DNA of 64,000 nucleotides from Phyllobacterium lublinensis (GTDB lineage: Bacteria; Pseudomonadota; Alphaproteobacteria; Rhizobiales; Rhizobiaceae). Of this stretch, positions 8,973-17,908 are shown one piece after another (positions within the stretch are counted from its first letter, which is position 1; each line of letters starts with the position of its first letter). The stretch spans positions 62,001 to 126,000 of the forward strand of contig NZ_JAIUDQ010000008.1 in NCBI RefSeq assembly GCF_020164435.1. Reading direction: 5' to 3'. The translations under genes and the position numbers were made by a program. The notes beneath the pieces were generated by a model. It ran no database searches. It had not been told where the DNA came from and saw nothing but the letters and a program-made list of their open reading frames with translations.

Positions 8973-10325
8973 ATGAAAAAGCTTTTTGTTCTTAACGGTG
9001 GTGCTGCCGTGAAGCCTGGCAACAAATCCGCCTATTTGAAGTTCGAGGATCCCCTCGCGGCCTTCAACAAGGGCGGCATCAATACAGGCGACGTTCTGGT
9101 CTACGATGCCACTCTCAAGGCGCTTGCCTATGACGAGATTCGCAATGTGCAATTCTCGCATGCGGCAAATGAGAAGCTCTGGCCGCAGGACGGAACCTAT
9201 GATGCGACCGTTGTTCGCGGATCGAACTATCTGACCGAAACCGTCGACCTTGCCCACGTCGTGCCCCTGCTCAAGAAATTGAAAGGACCAGTCGTAGCGA
9301 TCGGTGTCGGCGCGCAGGCCGGTAAGTACAAAAAACTCGAGGTTCCCAAAGGAACCGTGGAGGCCTGGAAAATCATCGCCGACAAGTGCGAGTCGATCGG
9401 CGTGCGCGGTTTCTACAGCGCGGAGATCTTCAATGACCTCGGCATCAAGAATGTCCGGGTTATCGGTTGCCCGAGCTTCTACCGCTCCTTGCGTCCTTCG
9501 ATCACCATCAAGTCGATCGACCCGGCGCAGGCTCGGATCGGACTTACGCTCAACAAATATCTTTCGGCCGATTATGCCAGCAACGCCACCAAGACCAATC
9601 GCATGCAGCGCGCATTGATCGATGCGGTCGCCAAGCGTCCATCGAGCAAGCTGTACTCGCAGGGTGAGCGCGAGGAGACACTGGCAATCTTCTCGAGCGG
9701 CAAGGAAAAGCAGGACAACATCAAGGCGATCCTGACCAAATTCAATCTGCTTGGACATCCAGAGGCGGAGGAGATGCTCAACAATCGTATGAGCGCCTTC
9801 TTCGATATCGAGGAATGGGCCGCCGATGCGGCAGCCAATGTGGATGTGATGGTCGGTTTCCGTCTCCATGGCAATGTTATTGCCCTGCATCAGGGAATTC
9901 CGGCGATTTTCTTCACCTATGATTCACGCATCCGCGAACTGGCGTCGCTGTTTGCCATCCCTTCGATTGAGATTGAGGACTATCTTCCAATCAATCTTGA
10001 GAAACTGCTCGAGCGTGCCGATTTCTCGAAAGTTCAGCACATCTACCGGGTCAATTACGCCGAGTACCATCGCTTCCTGACGGAAAACAAGCTCAACCAC
10101 GTGTTGCCCAAGCCTGTTGCAGCGCCTGCGGACAAGCCCCTTTCGAGCCCCAATCTCGTTCAGGTGCCACACAACATCCATGAGGCCGTTTCCTGGTTCC
10201 GCAGCGAGATCGATTTCATGACCGGGGAGGTCGAAACATTGCGCAACCGTGCCTGGAATCTTGAAACCACATTGCGTGGGCTCAACGCCAAGCAGGAGGC
10301 AACCCCGGCAAAGGTCGCCGTATGA
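8973..10325 (+). CDS. Polysaccharide pyruvyltransferase family protein (second copy)
   Basis: 450 aa, a paralogue of the gene at 1928. Shared blocks are VVRGSNYLTE, VVAIGVGAQAG, SIGVRGFYSAEIF, VRVIGCPSFYR, VGFRLHGNVIALHQGIPAIFFTYDSR. It has about 55 extra C-terminal residues, including a predicted helix (WFRSEIDFMTGEVETLRNRAWNLE) that could be a short coiled coil. Two different pyruvyltransferases in one cluster suggest pyruvate on two different sugars of the repeat unit. GAGGGA lies before the ATG, and the gene ends with an ATGA overlap into the glycanase gene. Confidence 0.85.
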   Translation: MKKLFVLNGGAAVKPGNKSAYLKFEDPLAAFNKGGINTGDVLVYDATLKALAYDEIRNVQFSHAANEKLWPQDGTYDATVVRGSNYLTETVDLAHVVPLLKKLKGPVVAIGVGAQAGKYKKLEVPKGTVEAWKIIADKCESIGVRGFYSAEIFNDLGIKNVRVIGCPSFYRSLRPSITIKSIDPAQARIGLTLNKYLSADYASNATKTNRMQRALIDAVAKRPSSKLYSQGEREETLAIFSSGKEKQDNIKAILTKFNLLGHPEAEEMLNNRMSAFFDIEEWAADAAANVDVMVGFRLHGNVIALHQGIPAIFFTYDSRIRELASLFAIPSIEIEDYLPINLEKLLERADFSKVQHIYRVNYAEYHRFLTENKLNHVLPKPVAAPADKPLSSPNLVQVPHNIHEAVSWFRSEIDFMTGEVETLRNRAWNLETTLRGLNAKQEATPAKVAV

Positions 10326-11158
10326 CACGGCACTTGCGGTTCAGCCGACGTTCATTTCTGGGACTTGCCGGTTTCGGGATAGCGTCGGCCGGATTGCTTG
10401 CGCGGCCAGGACTTGCCCGCGCACTCTGTTCGGATCTGCCCGCGCCTCTACAGGGCGCGGCGGGTCAATGGAAATTGTCCTTTAGCGACAACTTCAACGA
10501 CAATGCGGGTTTCGATCAGCGCTGGCTGAGGGTCAAGGACGGTGGCGGCGAAACCAAGTCGGTACGCCTGCCCGGCAATGTCAGTTTATCGGGCGCGGGC
10601 ATGTCGCTCAACCTCGGGCGCAATCCCAGGGACAAAGATGGAAAGCGTCCGTTTGCGGGTGGCTACGTCCGAACGAAGGATTTCCGGCAGCGCTACGGCT
10701 ATTTCGAGTCGGAGATGCGGATCGCAAACGAACCGGGTGTCAACAATGCGTTCTGGCTGACGTCTGTTCGCGAATCGGAAGGCGATACCCGTTTTGAGCT
10801 CGATGTTGTCGAAGCCAAATATCCCAATGCGGTTCAGGTGACCGCCCGGCGTTGGCTGCCCGACCGGGAAGTCTTTTCGAAGACCTATCGCCCGCGTACC
10901 AGACTCGCTGATGGGTACCACCGATATGGCATGTTGTGGAGCGCGGACCGGTTCCAGTTCTTCTTCGACGACAGGAAAATCTATGAAGTCGCGAATACGT
11001 TCGCGCATACGCCCGCCCAGTTGCTTTTCAGCAATGCGGTCGCTTCTTTCGCAGGCAAGGACGATGGGGATGTGAATGGGGCGGCCACGTCCATTCGGAA
11101 CGTCCGCGTCTTTCAAAATACGGAATGGCAAGATGTGCCAATTTGGAGGTGTTCATGA
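10322..11158 (+). CDS. Glycoside hydrolase family 16 (exported endo-beta-glycanase)
   Basis: 278 aa. The N-terminus has a twin-arginine signal (SRRSFLGLAGFG) with a hydrophobic stretch to about residue 35, so the enzyme should be exported folded. The GH16 catalytic signature E-x-D-x-x-E is present as ELDVVE, residues E159 (nucleophile), D161 and E164 (acid/base). RYGYFESEMRIA and NAFWLTS are the usual flanking beta strands. GH16 enzymes cleave beta-1,3 or beta-1,3-1,4 glucans and related galactans. In rhizobia, ExsH/ExoK-type members trim nascent exopolysaccharide. Here it likely controls chain length of this cluster's polymer. It overlaps both neighbours by four bases. Confidence 0.88.
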   Translation: MTRHLRFSRRSFLGLAGFGIASAGLLARPGLARALCSDLPAPLQGAAGQWKLSFSDNFNDNAGFDQRWLRVKDGGGETKSVRLPGNVSLSGAGMSLNLGRNPRDKDGKRPFAGGYVRTKDFRQRYGYFESEMRIANEPGVNNAFWLTSVRESEGDTRFELDVVEAKYPNAVQVTARRWLPDREVFSKTYRPRTRLADGYHRYGMLWSADRFQFFFDDRKIYEVANTFAHTPAQLLFSNAVASFAGKDDGDVNGAATSIRNVRVFQNTEWQDVPIWRCS

Positions 11159-12912
11159 ACGATGATTTCGTTTCGACATCACGCGCTGACAAAAGCAAGA
11201 AATATCTGCTCGGCAAGAATGGCTGGATTTTCCTCGACCATGATTCAAACCGGGTTATCGACCAGATCACAGGTCGGCATGTCCTGGATTCGCGCGGGAT
11301 CGAGTCCTGGCGCAATCTGATTGCCGAACGCGATGCCTACGTGGCCACGCTGGGCGCACAGCATTTGATGTTCGTCGCGCCCAACAAGGAACTCGTGTAT
11401 TCCGAAGAGCTTCCGGACTGGGTGGACATTGCCGAACAGCGGCCCATCCATCAGATCAGGGCCGCACTTGATCCTGCACGCGCACGCAGGATCATTTATC
11501 CTCTCGATGAGATTCGGGAGGGCAAGAAGCACGGCTTGACCTATCCGAAAACGGATACGCACTGGAGCGGGTTTGGCGCCTATATTGGCTACCTGGCACT
11601 CTGCAACGCCATGTCGGATAGTGGAATCGAGCCATTGCGTGTCGAGGGCTCGCGCCTTGGCTTCCAAGAGGTTCCTTACGTTGGTGATCTCGGGATCAAG
11701 TTTGAGCCGCCCGTATCGGCTCCCACGCTGTCGGCCCGGATCGAGAACCCGGCCGGCAAACTTGCATTTGACAATCGCATTCCAAACCGCGGAAGAATCC
11801 GGGTTTTCGTCAACAAGGACGCCACCTTGCCGCGCTGCGTCATGTTCGGTGATTCATTTGGCGGCAACCTTCTGCCGTTCCTCAAGGAAAGCTTCAGCAC
11901 CCTTGTCTACGTCTACGGAAAGACATTCGATCGTGAGTTGATCGAGGCCTACCGCCCGGATGTCGTGCTTTCGGAATTCGTTGAACGGTTTCTGATCGAC
12001 CCACCGGTGGACACACCGACGTTCAGCTACGCTTCTGTCGTACGCAGCAAACTCAAGCTCCTGCCGAAAGACGATTTGGCCCATGTGAAAACGCACACCG
12101 CCTCAATCGATCCTGACGTATTCCCCGTGCGGGCGGTTTACGAAGCGATATTGTCTGTCCACGAGGGCAAGTCGGTCCGTCCTGCTCTTCTTGGGGATCT
12201 CAAGAAGCATCATCCGGACAATCCCGAGGCGCATCACATGATCTCGGTAGAGCTCGGAAGGCTTGGCGAGCGGCTCGACGAGGCAAGACTTTTTGCCGAG
12301 CGCGCAGTCAGGGCCGAACCGTGGAATGCCCGTGCACGGCATCAGCTTGCCTTGACGTTGATGCGACTGGAGCAGCCCGACAAGGCCGAGGTCGAGCTTC
12401 GCAAGGCGATTGAACTCGATTCCGGTGTCGACTGGTGGAGCTACCAGTTGGCGCAGGTGCTCTACCGGCAGCAGAAATATGCGCTATGCATTGATTGCAT
12501 CAGGGAATATCTCTCCCGCCGCCCGGATTCGTCGGATGCTTGGCAATTGCTCGGACGTTGCCATGAAGCGTTGCACGATATTGAGGATGCCGCCGAGGCC
12601 TTCGTGCACGCTGCCGATGCCAGGCCTGATTGGACGTGGCCGCTGCTGAAGCTTGCCAACCTTCGTGTCCATAGCAGGACCAATCCGGAGCAAGGATTGG
12701 TGGCGACGGATCGGCTTCTGGAAACGCTTTTCCATGCGCGCCAAAGGGCCGAAGTCTATATTCTGCGCTCGCAGTTGCACGAGATGCATGGCGCGCGCGG
12801 GAAGGCAATCGAAGCTGCCCTCAGAGGCACTGAGCTTGCCCCCGATTGGGAATGGGCGGAAAAGACGCTTGCGCGGTTGCGCGCCCAGGAAGCCCGCGCT
12901 TCTTTGGGATAA
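11155..12912 (+). CDS. AlgX/AlgJ-like O-acetyltransferase (SGNH-like) with C-terminal TPR repeats
   Basis: 585 aa from the ATG at 11155, which overlaps the previous stop and follows GGAGG by five bases; a longer frame starts at 11125. Residues about 15-310 resemble the SGNH-hydrolase-like domain of AlgX/AlgJ: KYLLGKNGWIFL, YPLDEIREGKKHGLTYPKTDTHWS (Asp134 and His136) and VMFGDSFGG (Ser234) make the Ser-Asp-His set. These enzymes acetylate exopolysaccharides. Residues about 360-575 are tandem tetratricopeptide repeats (for example ARHQLALTLMRLEQPDKAE), which usually mediate protein contacts. I see no signal peptide, which is odd for an AlgX-type enzyme that normally acts in the periplasm. Confidence 0.78.
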   Translation: MNDDFVSTSRADKSKKYLLGKNGWIFLDHDSNRVIDQITGRHVLDSRGIESWRNLIAERDAYVATLGAQHLMFVAPNKELVYSEELPDWVDIAEQRPIHQIRAALDPARARRIIYPLDEIREGKKHGLTYPKTDTHWSGFGAYIGYLALCNAMSDSGIEPLRVEGSRLGFQEVPYVGDLGIKFEPPVSAPTLSARIENPAGKLAFDNRIPNRGRIRVFVNKDATLPRCVMFGDSFGGNLLPFLKESFSTLVYVYGKTFDRELIEAYRPDVVLSEFVERFLIDPPVDTPTFSYASVVRSKLKLLPKDDLAHVKTHTASIDPDVFPVRAVYEAILSVHEGKSVRPALLGDLKKHHPDNPEAHHMISVELGRLGERLDEARLFAERAVRAEPWNARARHQLALTLMRLEQPDKAEVELRKAIELDSGVDWWSYQLAQVLYRQQKYALCIDCIREYLSRRPDSSDAWQLLGRCHEALHDIEDAAEAFVHAADARPDWTWPLLKLANLRVHSRTNPEQGLVATDRLLETLFHARQRAEVYILRSQLHEMHGARGKAIEAALRGTELAPDWEWAEKTLARLRAQEARASLG

Positions 12913-13053
12913 AACCAGTATGACAATAAACGTTCGACCCTAATTTGGCGTTGAACTCAGCGTGGCTAAGCAGGTAAGCATGAGGCTGGTCGCCTCCTGC
13001 CCCTGCGCGCTCGGTTCGGAAAAGCAGTGACGTCGACCCAAGAGGACGACACG

Positions 13054-14046
13054 ATGGAACCGCGCAAGAGCGATGATCAGCCCACGATTGCGGACGTTGC
13101 CGAGCTCGCCGGCGTTTCCCGGGCGATCGCGTCGCGAGCGCTTTCGAGCGAACCGAGACCGGTCTCCGCCGACAAGCGTGAGCGGGTCCTGCAGGCGGCG
13201 CACCAACTGGGCTACAAACCCAACCTCCTGGCGCGGAGCCTTACGACGAAGACGGTCAATCTGGTCGCCGTGGTCGTCAACCATATCCATGATCTTTCCG
13301 ACCTCGACCTCTTCGATCTTTTGATCAGTGAGATCCAGTCGATCGGCAAGCAGGTCATCTTCGTGCGCGTGGGTTCGGCAGACCGGATAGAAGAGTTTTT
13401 GCGCAATGGCATCGCTTACCATGTGGATGCGGCGCTCGTGTTTTCCGATTTTGCCGATGCGGCTACCGTGCGCAGAATGTTCCGTAATGACCGGGTACTC
13501 ATGCTGAATGGCATGCGCGACGCGGATGCCCCTGCCATCATCCCCGACGAATTGTCGGGAATCGCGGCAGCAGTGGCGGATGCAGCAGGAAAGGGTGTCA
13601 GGACAGCAACGCTTGTTACCGGACGGTCGGCATCACCCGTTGAGCAGACCCGTATAGCACATTACAAGTCTGAGATGCGGCGTCACGGCATCGAACTGAT
13701 CGCGGAATTGCGTGGCGACTACTCGTATCAAAGTGGTCGTGCGCTCGCGGCATCTTCGGCCTGGCGTAATGCAGAAGCAGTATTTTGCACCTCTGATGCC
13801 ATGGCGATGGGTGTGCTCGACGTCCATAGGGACGCGCTTTCAGGAGATGCAAGAGCGTTCCGGCTCTACGGTTTCGACGATGTCACGCTGGCGGAATATG
13901 AGGCCTACCCGATTTCGTCGATCGGCTATGACAAGACTGTCTATATCAAGGAAATCCTGCAATTCCTGACAGCACCTGACCGTTTCCAGTCAGGTGGCGT
14001 ATTGGTCCAGGTCCCGACCTACTTCGTCCCGCGGTCGAGTTCTTGA
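13054..14046 (+). CDS. LacI-family transcriptional regulator
   Basis: 330 aa from ATG 13054, which has AGAGGA seven bases upstream; a GTG at 13027 is possible but lacks such a site. Residues 11-30 are the helix-turn-helix (TIADVAELAGVSRAIASRAL) and 56-63 the hinge helix (PNLLARSL). The rest is a periplasmic-binding-protein-like ligand domain. The gene faces the ABC transporter/asparaginase operon on the other strand, whose promoter carries a perfect palindrome with a LacI-type core. The inference is that this protein represses that operon and is released by a sugar-bearing ligand. Family membership is clear; target and ligand are inferred. Confidence 0.9.
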   Translation: MEPRKSDDQPTIADVAELAGVSRAIASRALSSEPRPVSADKRERVLQAAHQLGYKPNLLARSLTTKTVNLVAVVVNHIHDLSDLDLFDLLISEIQSIGKQVIFVRVGSADRIEEFLRNGIAYHVDAALVFSDFADAATVRRMFRNDRVLMLNGMRDADAPAIIPDELSGIAAAVADAAGKGVRTATLVTGRSASPVEQTRIAHYKSEMRRHGIELIAELRGDYSYQSGRALAASSAWRNAEAVFCTSDAMAMGVLDVHRDALSGDARAFRLYGFDDVTLAEYEAYPISSIGYDKTVYIKEILQFLTAPDRFQSGGVLVQVPTYFVPRSSS

Positions 14047-14049
14047 AGC

Positions 14050-14067
14050 GGCCGGGCGTGCCCGGCC
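14050..14067. terminator. Hairpin between convergent genes
   Basis: GGCCGGGC and GCCCGGCC form an eight-base perfect stem with a GT loop, directly after the stop of the LacI-type gene and ten bases from the convergent binding-protein stop. It could serve both strands. No T-run is present, so termination is only inferred. Confidence 0.45.
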
Positions 14068-14076
14068 ATTCCAAAT

Positions 14077-14874
14077 TCACCATAGAGGCGTCAGCGCGGG
14101 CGGGTTGGACTTTTCACCCCACCACTTCTTGTAATTGGCGTCGTAGGCACCCGATTGTATGTAGTCGGAAACGAACATATCGAGCCAACGAACAAACTCT
14201 GGATCGCCCTTGGCAACGGCAATACCAATCGGATCGTTGGAATAGAGCCCCGGCAGCGTTAACAGGTTGTCGTTCTTGGTGGCCAGGTAGTCGAGTAGCG
14301 AGGAATCCTCGATCGCTGCATCTGCTCGCTTCTGCTGGAGCAACAGGACGCCGTCCGGCGAGAACGTATCGGTATATACCAGTTCGGCGTCGGGGATGTT
14401 CCTCTTGATGAAGCCCTCGCCCGTCGTCCCGCGTCCGACGACGACTTTCTTGCCGGAGAGATCCTTGAGCGATGCAATCCCGGCATCCTTTTGCACGATG
14501 ACGCGCAAGCCCGCACGATTGTAGGGAATGGAGAAATCGACGGACTTGGCGCGTTCGAGCGTCGCCGAAGTGTTGGCCACCACGATATCGAGCTGACCGG
14601 AAACCAGCATGGAGATGCGGGCGTCTCCGGACACATCGGTGAACTCCACCGGGACGCCCAGTTTCTGGGCCAGCTGCGTGGCGACATCGACGTCGTAGCC
14701 GACCGGATTGTTCTTGTCGTCACGGAAGCCGATTGGCTCCCCGCCCAAAGACACACCGATCCGGACAGTACCGCGTTCTCGAATCTCTTCGATCTTCCCC
14801 GCCTGCGCGGTGCCGGCAAATGCCATGGCGGCCGTCAAGGCAAGGGCGGCCAGTTTGATCATCATCGTTTTCAT
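14077..14874 (-). CDS. Polar amino acid ABC transporter, periplasmic binding protein
   Basis: 265 aa, family 3 solute-binding protein. The start was placed at MKTMMIKLAALAL (14874), which begins a classic Sec signal peptide ending at FAGTAQA; an upstream ATG at 14919 would bury the signal. The mature domain shows GTVRIGVSLGGEPIGFRDDKN, GYDVDVATQLAQKLG and DIVVANTSATLERAKSVDFSIPY, the usual fold of glutamine/histidine-type binding proteins. It is the last gene of the minus-strand operon. Its ligand is unknown; the asparaginase next door suggests a beta-aspartyl or glycosyl-asparagine compound. Confidence 0.9.
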   Translation of the reverse strand: MKTMMIKLAALALTAAMAFAGTAQAGKIEEIRERGTVRIGVSLGGEPIGFRDDKNNPVGYDVDVATQLAQKLGVPVEFTDVSGDARISMLVSGQLDIVVANTSATLERAKSVDFSIPYNRAGLRVIVQKDAGIASLKDLSGKKVVVGRGTTGEGFIKRNIPDAELVYTDTFSPDGVLLLQQKRADAAIEDSSLLDYLATKNDNLLTLPGLYSNDPIGIAVAKGDPEFVRWLDMFVSDYIQSGAYDANYKKWWGEKSNPPALTPLW

Positions 14875-14884
14875 GAACTTCCCC

Positions 14885-15820
14885 TTATGTTGTGAGCAAT
14901 GGATCGTATTTTCGCGCAATCCGTTTCTCCGGATTGGTCATTCCGGGTTTCCAGATCCAGTACTTGATATCCTCAGGGCACTGGAAACTTGCGACCTCGT
15001 GGTTGCCAGCGGCATCAATTCCGTGAATGACAACGCCGGCGAGAAATCCTGTTTTCAGTTCGGCAAGGTCCTGAATGGCCAAATCGACTGCCGTGCGCAA
15101 TGAATGGCCAAATCGCATCGCAAGGACGACGCTGCGCGCCGTGCCGCAGCGCATCGTCATCTCTCCGGTATGGGTGCAAGCTGCGGCGCCGTAACGGCTA
15201 TCCGCATAGAAACCGGCACCTGGAATGGGCGAATCTCCCAGCCTGCCGGGGTACTTCCACGCCCATCCCGAAGTCGATGTCACCGCATGGATGCCACTGG
15301 TGGAATCCTGGGCGAGAAACACGGTTGTGTCGCGAACCCGTTCGGGATCCGTGATGGTCCGGCTCAACGGAGCGAGCGGAATATCGGGGAATGCAGCAAG
15401 CTCGTCGGGCGACAGTTCCTTCTGCAGTCGCTTCCACCAGACCCTCTTGCTGTCTTCGTACAAAGTATCGTCGACTGCAAAACCGATCTCCGTTGCAAAT
15501 CGTCTGGCGCCGTCGCCGGTCAGCATGACATGTGGCAGGCGTTTCATCACTTCGTGTGCGAGCGCGGCCACCGGTAGCGTATCGGGGACCGCGCCCACGG
15601 CGCCGACGTCACGGGTCGTCCCGTCCATCACGCCGGCGTCGAATTCCATCTTGCCAAGCATGTTTGGCCAACCGCCATAGCCGACGCTGCGGACCTTCGC
15701 CTCACGCTCCACCTCGCTGATGCCGGCGACCATGGCGTCTATGCCATGGTGATGCTGCTTGAGCAGTTCAACGGATTTGTCGAAGCCGGGCCAGGCTTCA
15801 GAATTTGCCAACAGGATCAT
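14885..15820 (-). CDS. N4-(beta-N-acetylglucosaminyl)-L-asparaginase (Ntn hydrolase)
   Basis: 311 aa, glycosylasparaginase/isoaspartyl peptidase family. Such enzymes hydrolyse the bond between an asparagine side chain and N-acetylglucosamine, releasing aspartate and an amino sugar. They mature by self-cleavage before a catalytic threonine. Here the cleavage site should be Asp164-Thr165 (VRD/TTVFLA): its spacing to the downstream TSTSG block is the same as I recall for human aspartylglucosaminidase. RLGDSPIPGAGFYAD is the substrate-binding loop. No signal peptide, so it acts in the cytoplasm. It sits two bases after the ATPase gene, inside a transporter operon, which suggests that imported glycoasparagines are the substrate. 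Confidence 0.87.
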   Translation of the reverse strand: MILLANSEAWPGFDKSVELLKQHHHGIDAMVAGISEVEREAKVRSVGYGGWPNMLGKMEFDAGVMDGTTRDVGAVGAVPDTLPVAALAHEVMKRLPHVMLTGDGARRFATEIGFAVDDTLYEDSKRVWWKRLQKELSPDELAAFPDIPLAPLSRTITDPERVRDTTVFLAQDSTSGIHAVTSTSGWAWKYPGRLGDSPIPGAGFYADSRYGAAACTHTGEMTMRCGTARSVVLAMRFGHSLRTAVDLAIQDLAELKTGFLAGVVIHGIDAAGNHEVASFQCPEDIKYWIWKPGMTNPEKRIARKYDPLLTT

Positions 15821-15822
15821 GA

Positions 15823-16557
15823 TCAGTCTTTGCGCATCTTGGAAAGGAATTGGGATATACGCGGCCTTGCCATGCCGCCTTCGGCTGCGAAGAATTCCTC
15901 GGTCGGCAAATCAACGACCAGCTGGCCTTTGTCGAGGAAGACGATGCGCGAGGAAATCGTTCGCGCAAATTCAATTTCATGCGTGACGAAGACCATCGTG
16001 GTTCCAGTTTTCGCCAGTTGTGCAAGGATACTGAGCACTTCGGCGGTCATCTCAGGGTCGAGCGCGCTGGTGATTTCGTCCAGAAGCAGATAGCGCGGGT
16101 TCATGGCAAGCGCCCTACAGATTCCGACGCGCTGGCGTTGTCCGCCCGACAGCTGGGCCGGATAGGCGTCGGCTCGCGCTCCAAGACCTACCGAGTCAAG
16201 CAGGGACCGCGCCGTAGCCTCCGCTTCAGCACGTGATCGCTTGAGAACCTGGATGGGCGCCAGCGTAACATTCTGCAGAGCGGTCATGTGCGGATAGAGG
16301 TTGAACAACTGGAAAACGGTTGCCGAACGCTTTCGCGCTTCTGCGAGATCCTTTGGCAGTGAGACATCGAAGTCGTCGATGGTAATGCTTCCGGCGTCGA
16401 GTTTCTCCAATCCGTTCATGCAGCGGATGAGCGTCGATTTTCCTGAACCGCTTGATCCCAGGATCGAAACCACTTCGCTGCCATGAACATCGAGGTCGAT
16501 GCCATCCAAAACGGCGGCTGATCCGAATGATTTGCGAACACCCCGGGCACGGATCAT
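15823..16557 (-). CDS. Polar amino acid ABC transporter, ATP-binding protein
   Basis: 244 aa, GlnQ/HisP type. Walker A is GSSGSGKST, the Q-loop lies in VFQLFNLYPH, the signature is LSGGQRQRVGICRALA, Walker B is YLLLDEITSALD, and the switch His is in VFVTHEIEFA. The start was set at MIRARGVRKSFG (16557), one base after the upstream permease stop; a longer frame reaches 16671 but would overlap the permease by 113 bases. It powers uptake through the two permeases encoded upstream in the same operon. Confidence 0.92.
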   Translation of the reverse strand: MIRARGVRKSFGSAAVLDGIDLDVHGSEVVSILGSSGSGKSTLIRCMNGLEKLDAGSITIDDFDVSLPKDLAEARKRSATVFQLFNLYPHMTALQNVTLAPIQVLKRSRAEAEATARSLLDSVGLGARADAYPAQLSGGQRQRVGICRALAMNPRYLLLDEITSALDPEMTAEVLSILAQLAKTGTTMVFVTHEIEFARTISSRIVFLDKGQLVVDLPTEEFFAAEGGMARPRISQFLSKMRKD

Positions 16558-16558
16558 A

Positions 16559-17230
16559 TCAGAGACCTTTCCAAGCAGAATGAGCGCGGAGCCGCTTCTC
16601 GAGCGTCGCTCCGCCGAATGCGACGAGCTTTGCGGTCGCGTAATAGAGAGCGCCGACGATGGTCCAGACAATGAATGGCTTGAGCGTTCGCAGATTGAGT
16701 ATGTTGCCGATCTTGGTCAGGTCGACGACACCTATCACGGATATGAGCGACGTCACCTGCAGCTGGTTGACCAGCAAGCCAGTCAAAGGACCTATCGCGA
16801 AGGCCATTGCCTGAGGCGCAATGATGTGGCGAAGCACCTGCCAGCGCGACAGGCCGAAGACACGCGCGGACTCGATCTGGTCGCGGCCAATCGATTCGAT
16901 TGCCGAGACGGCGATGACGTAAATGAAGGCGGCCGTGTTGCCAGAGAGCGTGATCAGCGCTGCTTCGACCGGAGTTACGTTGATTTTGAGAAGTGCCGGA
17001 AGGCCGAAGAAAACAAGAAACAGCTGGACGAGCACCGGGGAGTTCTTGAGCAGTTCCGCAAGAACGGCAATCAGCGGGCTGAGCACAGGAACGCGGTAGA
17101 ACCGGATCACGGCCCAGATCGTTCCGAGGAGCAGGCCAATGACAGTTGTGGTGAGGAAGAGCGCAAGCGAGACGCCTAGTCCCTGAGCAAGAAGGACCAC
17201 ATCATATGACGTAAAACTGGTGTACCGCAT
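16559..17230 (-). CDS. Polar amino acid ABC transporter, permease
   Basis: 223 aa, HisMQ-type inner-membrane permease with about five hydrophobic segments. The cytoplasmic EAA-like loop that contacts the ATPase is visible as ESARVFGLSRWQVLRHIIAPQA. Its ATG overlaps the stop of the preceding permease by one base (TGATG), so the two are coupled and probably form a heterodimeric channel. Confidence 0.92.
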   Translation of the reverse strand: MRYTSFTSYDVVLLAQGLGVSLALFLTTTVIGLLLGTIWAVIRFYRVPVLSPLIAVLAELLKNSPVLVQLFLVFFGLPALLKINVTPVEAALITLSGNTAAFIYVIAVSAIESIGRDQIESARVFGLSRWQVLRHIIAPQAMAFAIGPLTGLLVNQLQVTSLISVIGVVDLTKIGNILNLRTLKPFIVWTIVGALYYATAKLVAFGGATLEKRLRAHSAWKGL

Positions 17231-17889
17231 CAGGCAACCTCCGGCATACGATCGCGGTTCAGATGGCGATGCAATGCACTGATTGCGAGCGAGACCAGAT
17301 AGGTCAGGCTCGCATAGACGACCAGCAGGACCGCATAGACCTCGAATGGCCGAAACGTGTCGGACGCGACAATCTTTGCCGACCCTGTCAGTTCATTGAG
17401 CGTGATTGTCGAGAGGATTGATGACGTCAGTATGAGATTGATGAAGACCGAGCCCAGCGGCCGGATCGACGTGCGCAGCGCAATCGGCATCACGATCTTG
17501 CGGAATATGACCGGCTTCGAAAGGCCGCTTACTTCGGCGGCTTCAAGAATACCGGGGTCGATGGCAAGAATCCCGGAACGGATAACATCCGAACTGAATG
17601 CACCGCCGGCGATCGACAGGGCAATGACGCCCGTCGAGAATGCGTCGATATAGATGCCGATTTCAGGAAGGCCATAAAAGAAAAAGAAGAGCTGGACGAT
17701 GAACGGTATGTTGCGGAACAGGTCTACGTAGACAAAAGCCGCGCGCGAAAGAAGCGGAGAAGAGGATGTCCGCAACGCGGCGACGAGAAAACCAATGGCG
17801 AGGCTGCCAACGAGCGCCAGCCCGCAGGCCTCAGCCGTGAGCAGGGCCCCTTTCAACAAAAAGGGCACATGTGGCGCCAGTATCGTCAC
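17230..17889 (-). CDS. Polar amino acid ABC transporter, permease (first gene of operon)
   Basis: 219 aa from GTG 17889. The frame is open further, to a GTG at 17934, but that codon lies in the -10 box of the predicted promoter and inside the 36-bp palindrome, so it cannot be on the transcript if that promoter is used. The protein begins TILAPHVPFLLKGALLTAEA, as expected for HisM/HisQ permeases, and contains the ATPase-contact loop EAAEVSGLSKPVIFRKIVMPIA. No convincing Shine-Dalgarno precedes GTG 17889, so the start is the weak point of this call. Confidence 0.85.
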   Translation of the reverse strand: MTILAPHVPFLLKGALLTAEACGLALVGSLAIGFLVAALRTSSSPLLSRAAFVYVDLFRNIPFIVQLFFFFYGLPEIGIYIDAFSTGVIALSIAGGAFSSDVIRSGILAIDPGILEAAEVSGLSKPVIFRKIVMPIALRTSIRPLGSVFINLILTSSILSTITLNELTGSAKIVASDTFRPFEVYAVLLVVYASLTYLVSLAISALHRHLNRDRMPEVA

Positions 17890-17908
17890 ATCAAATGTCA
17901 AGCGGGAA

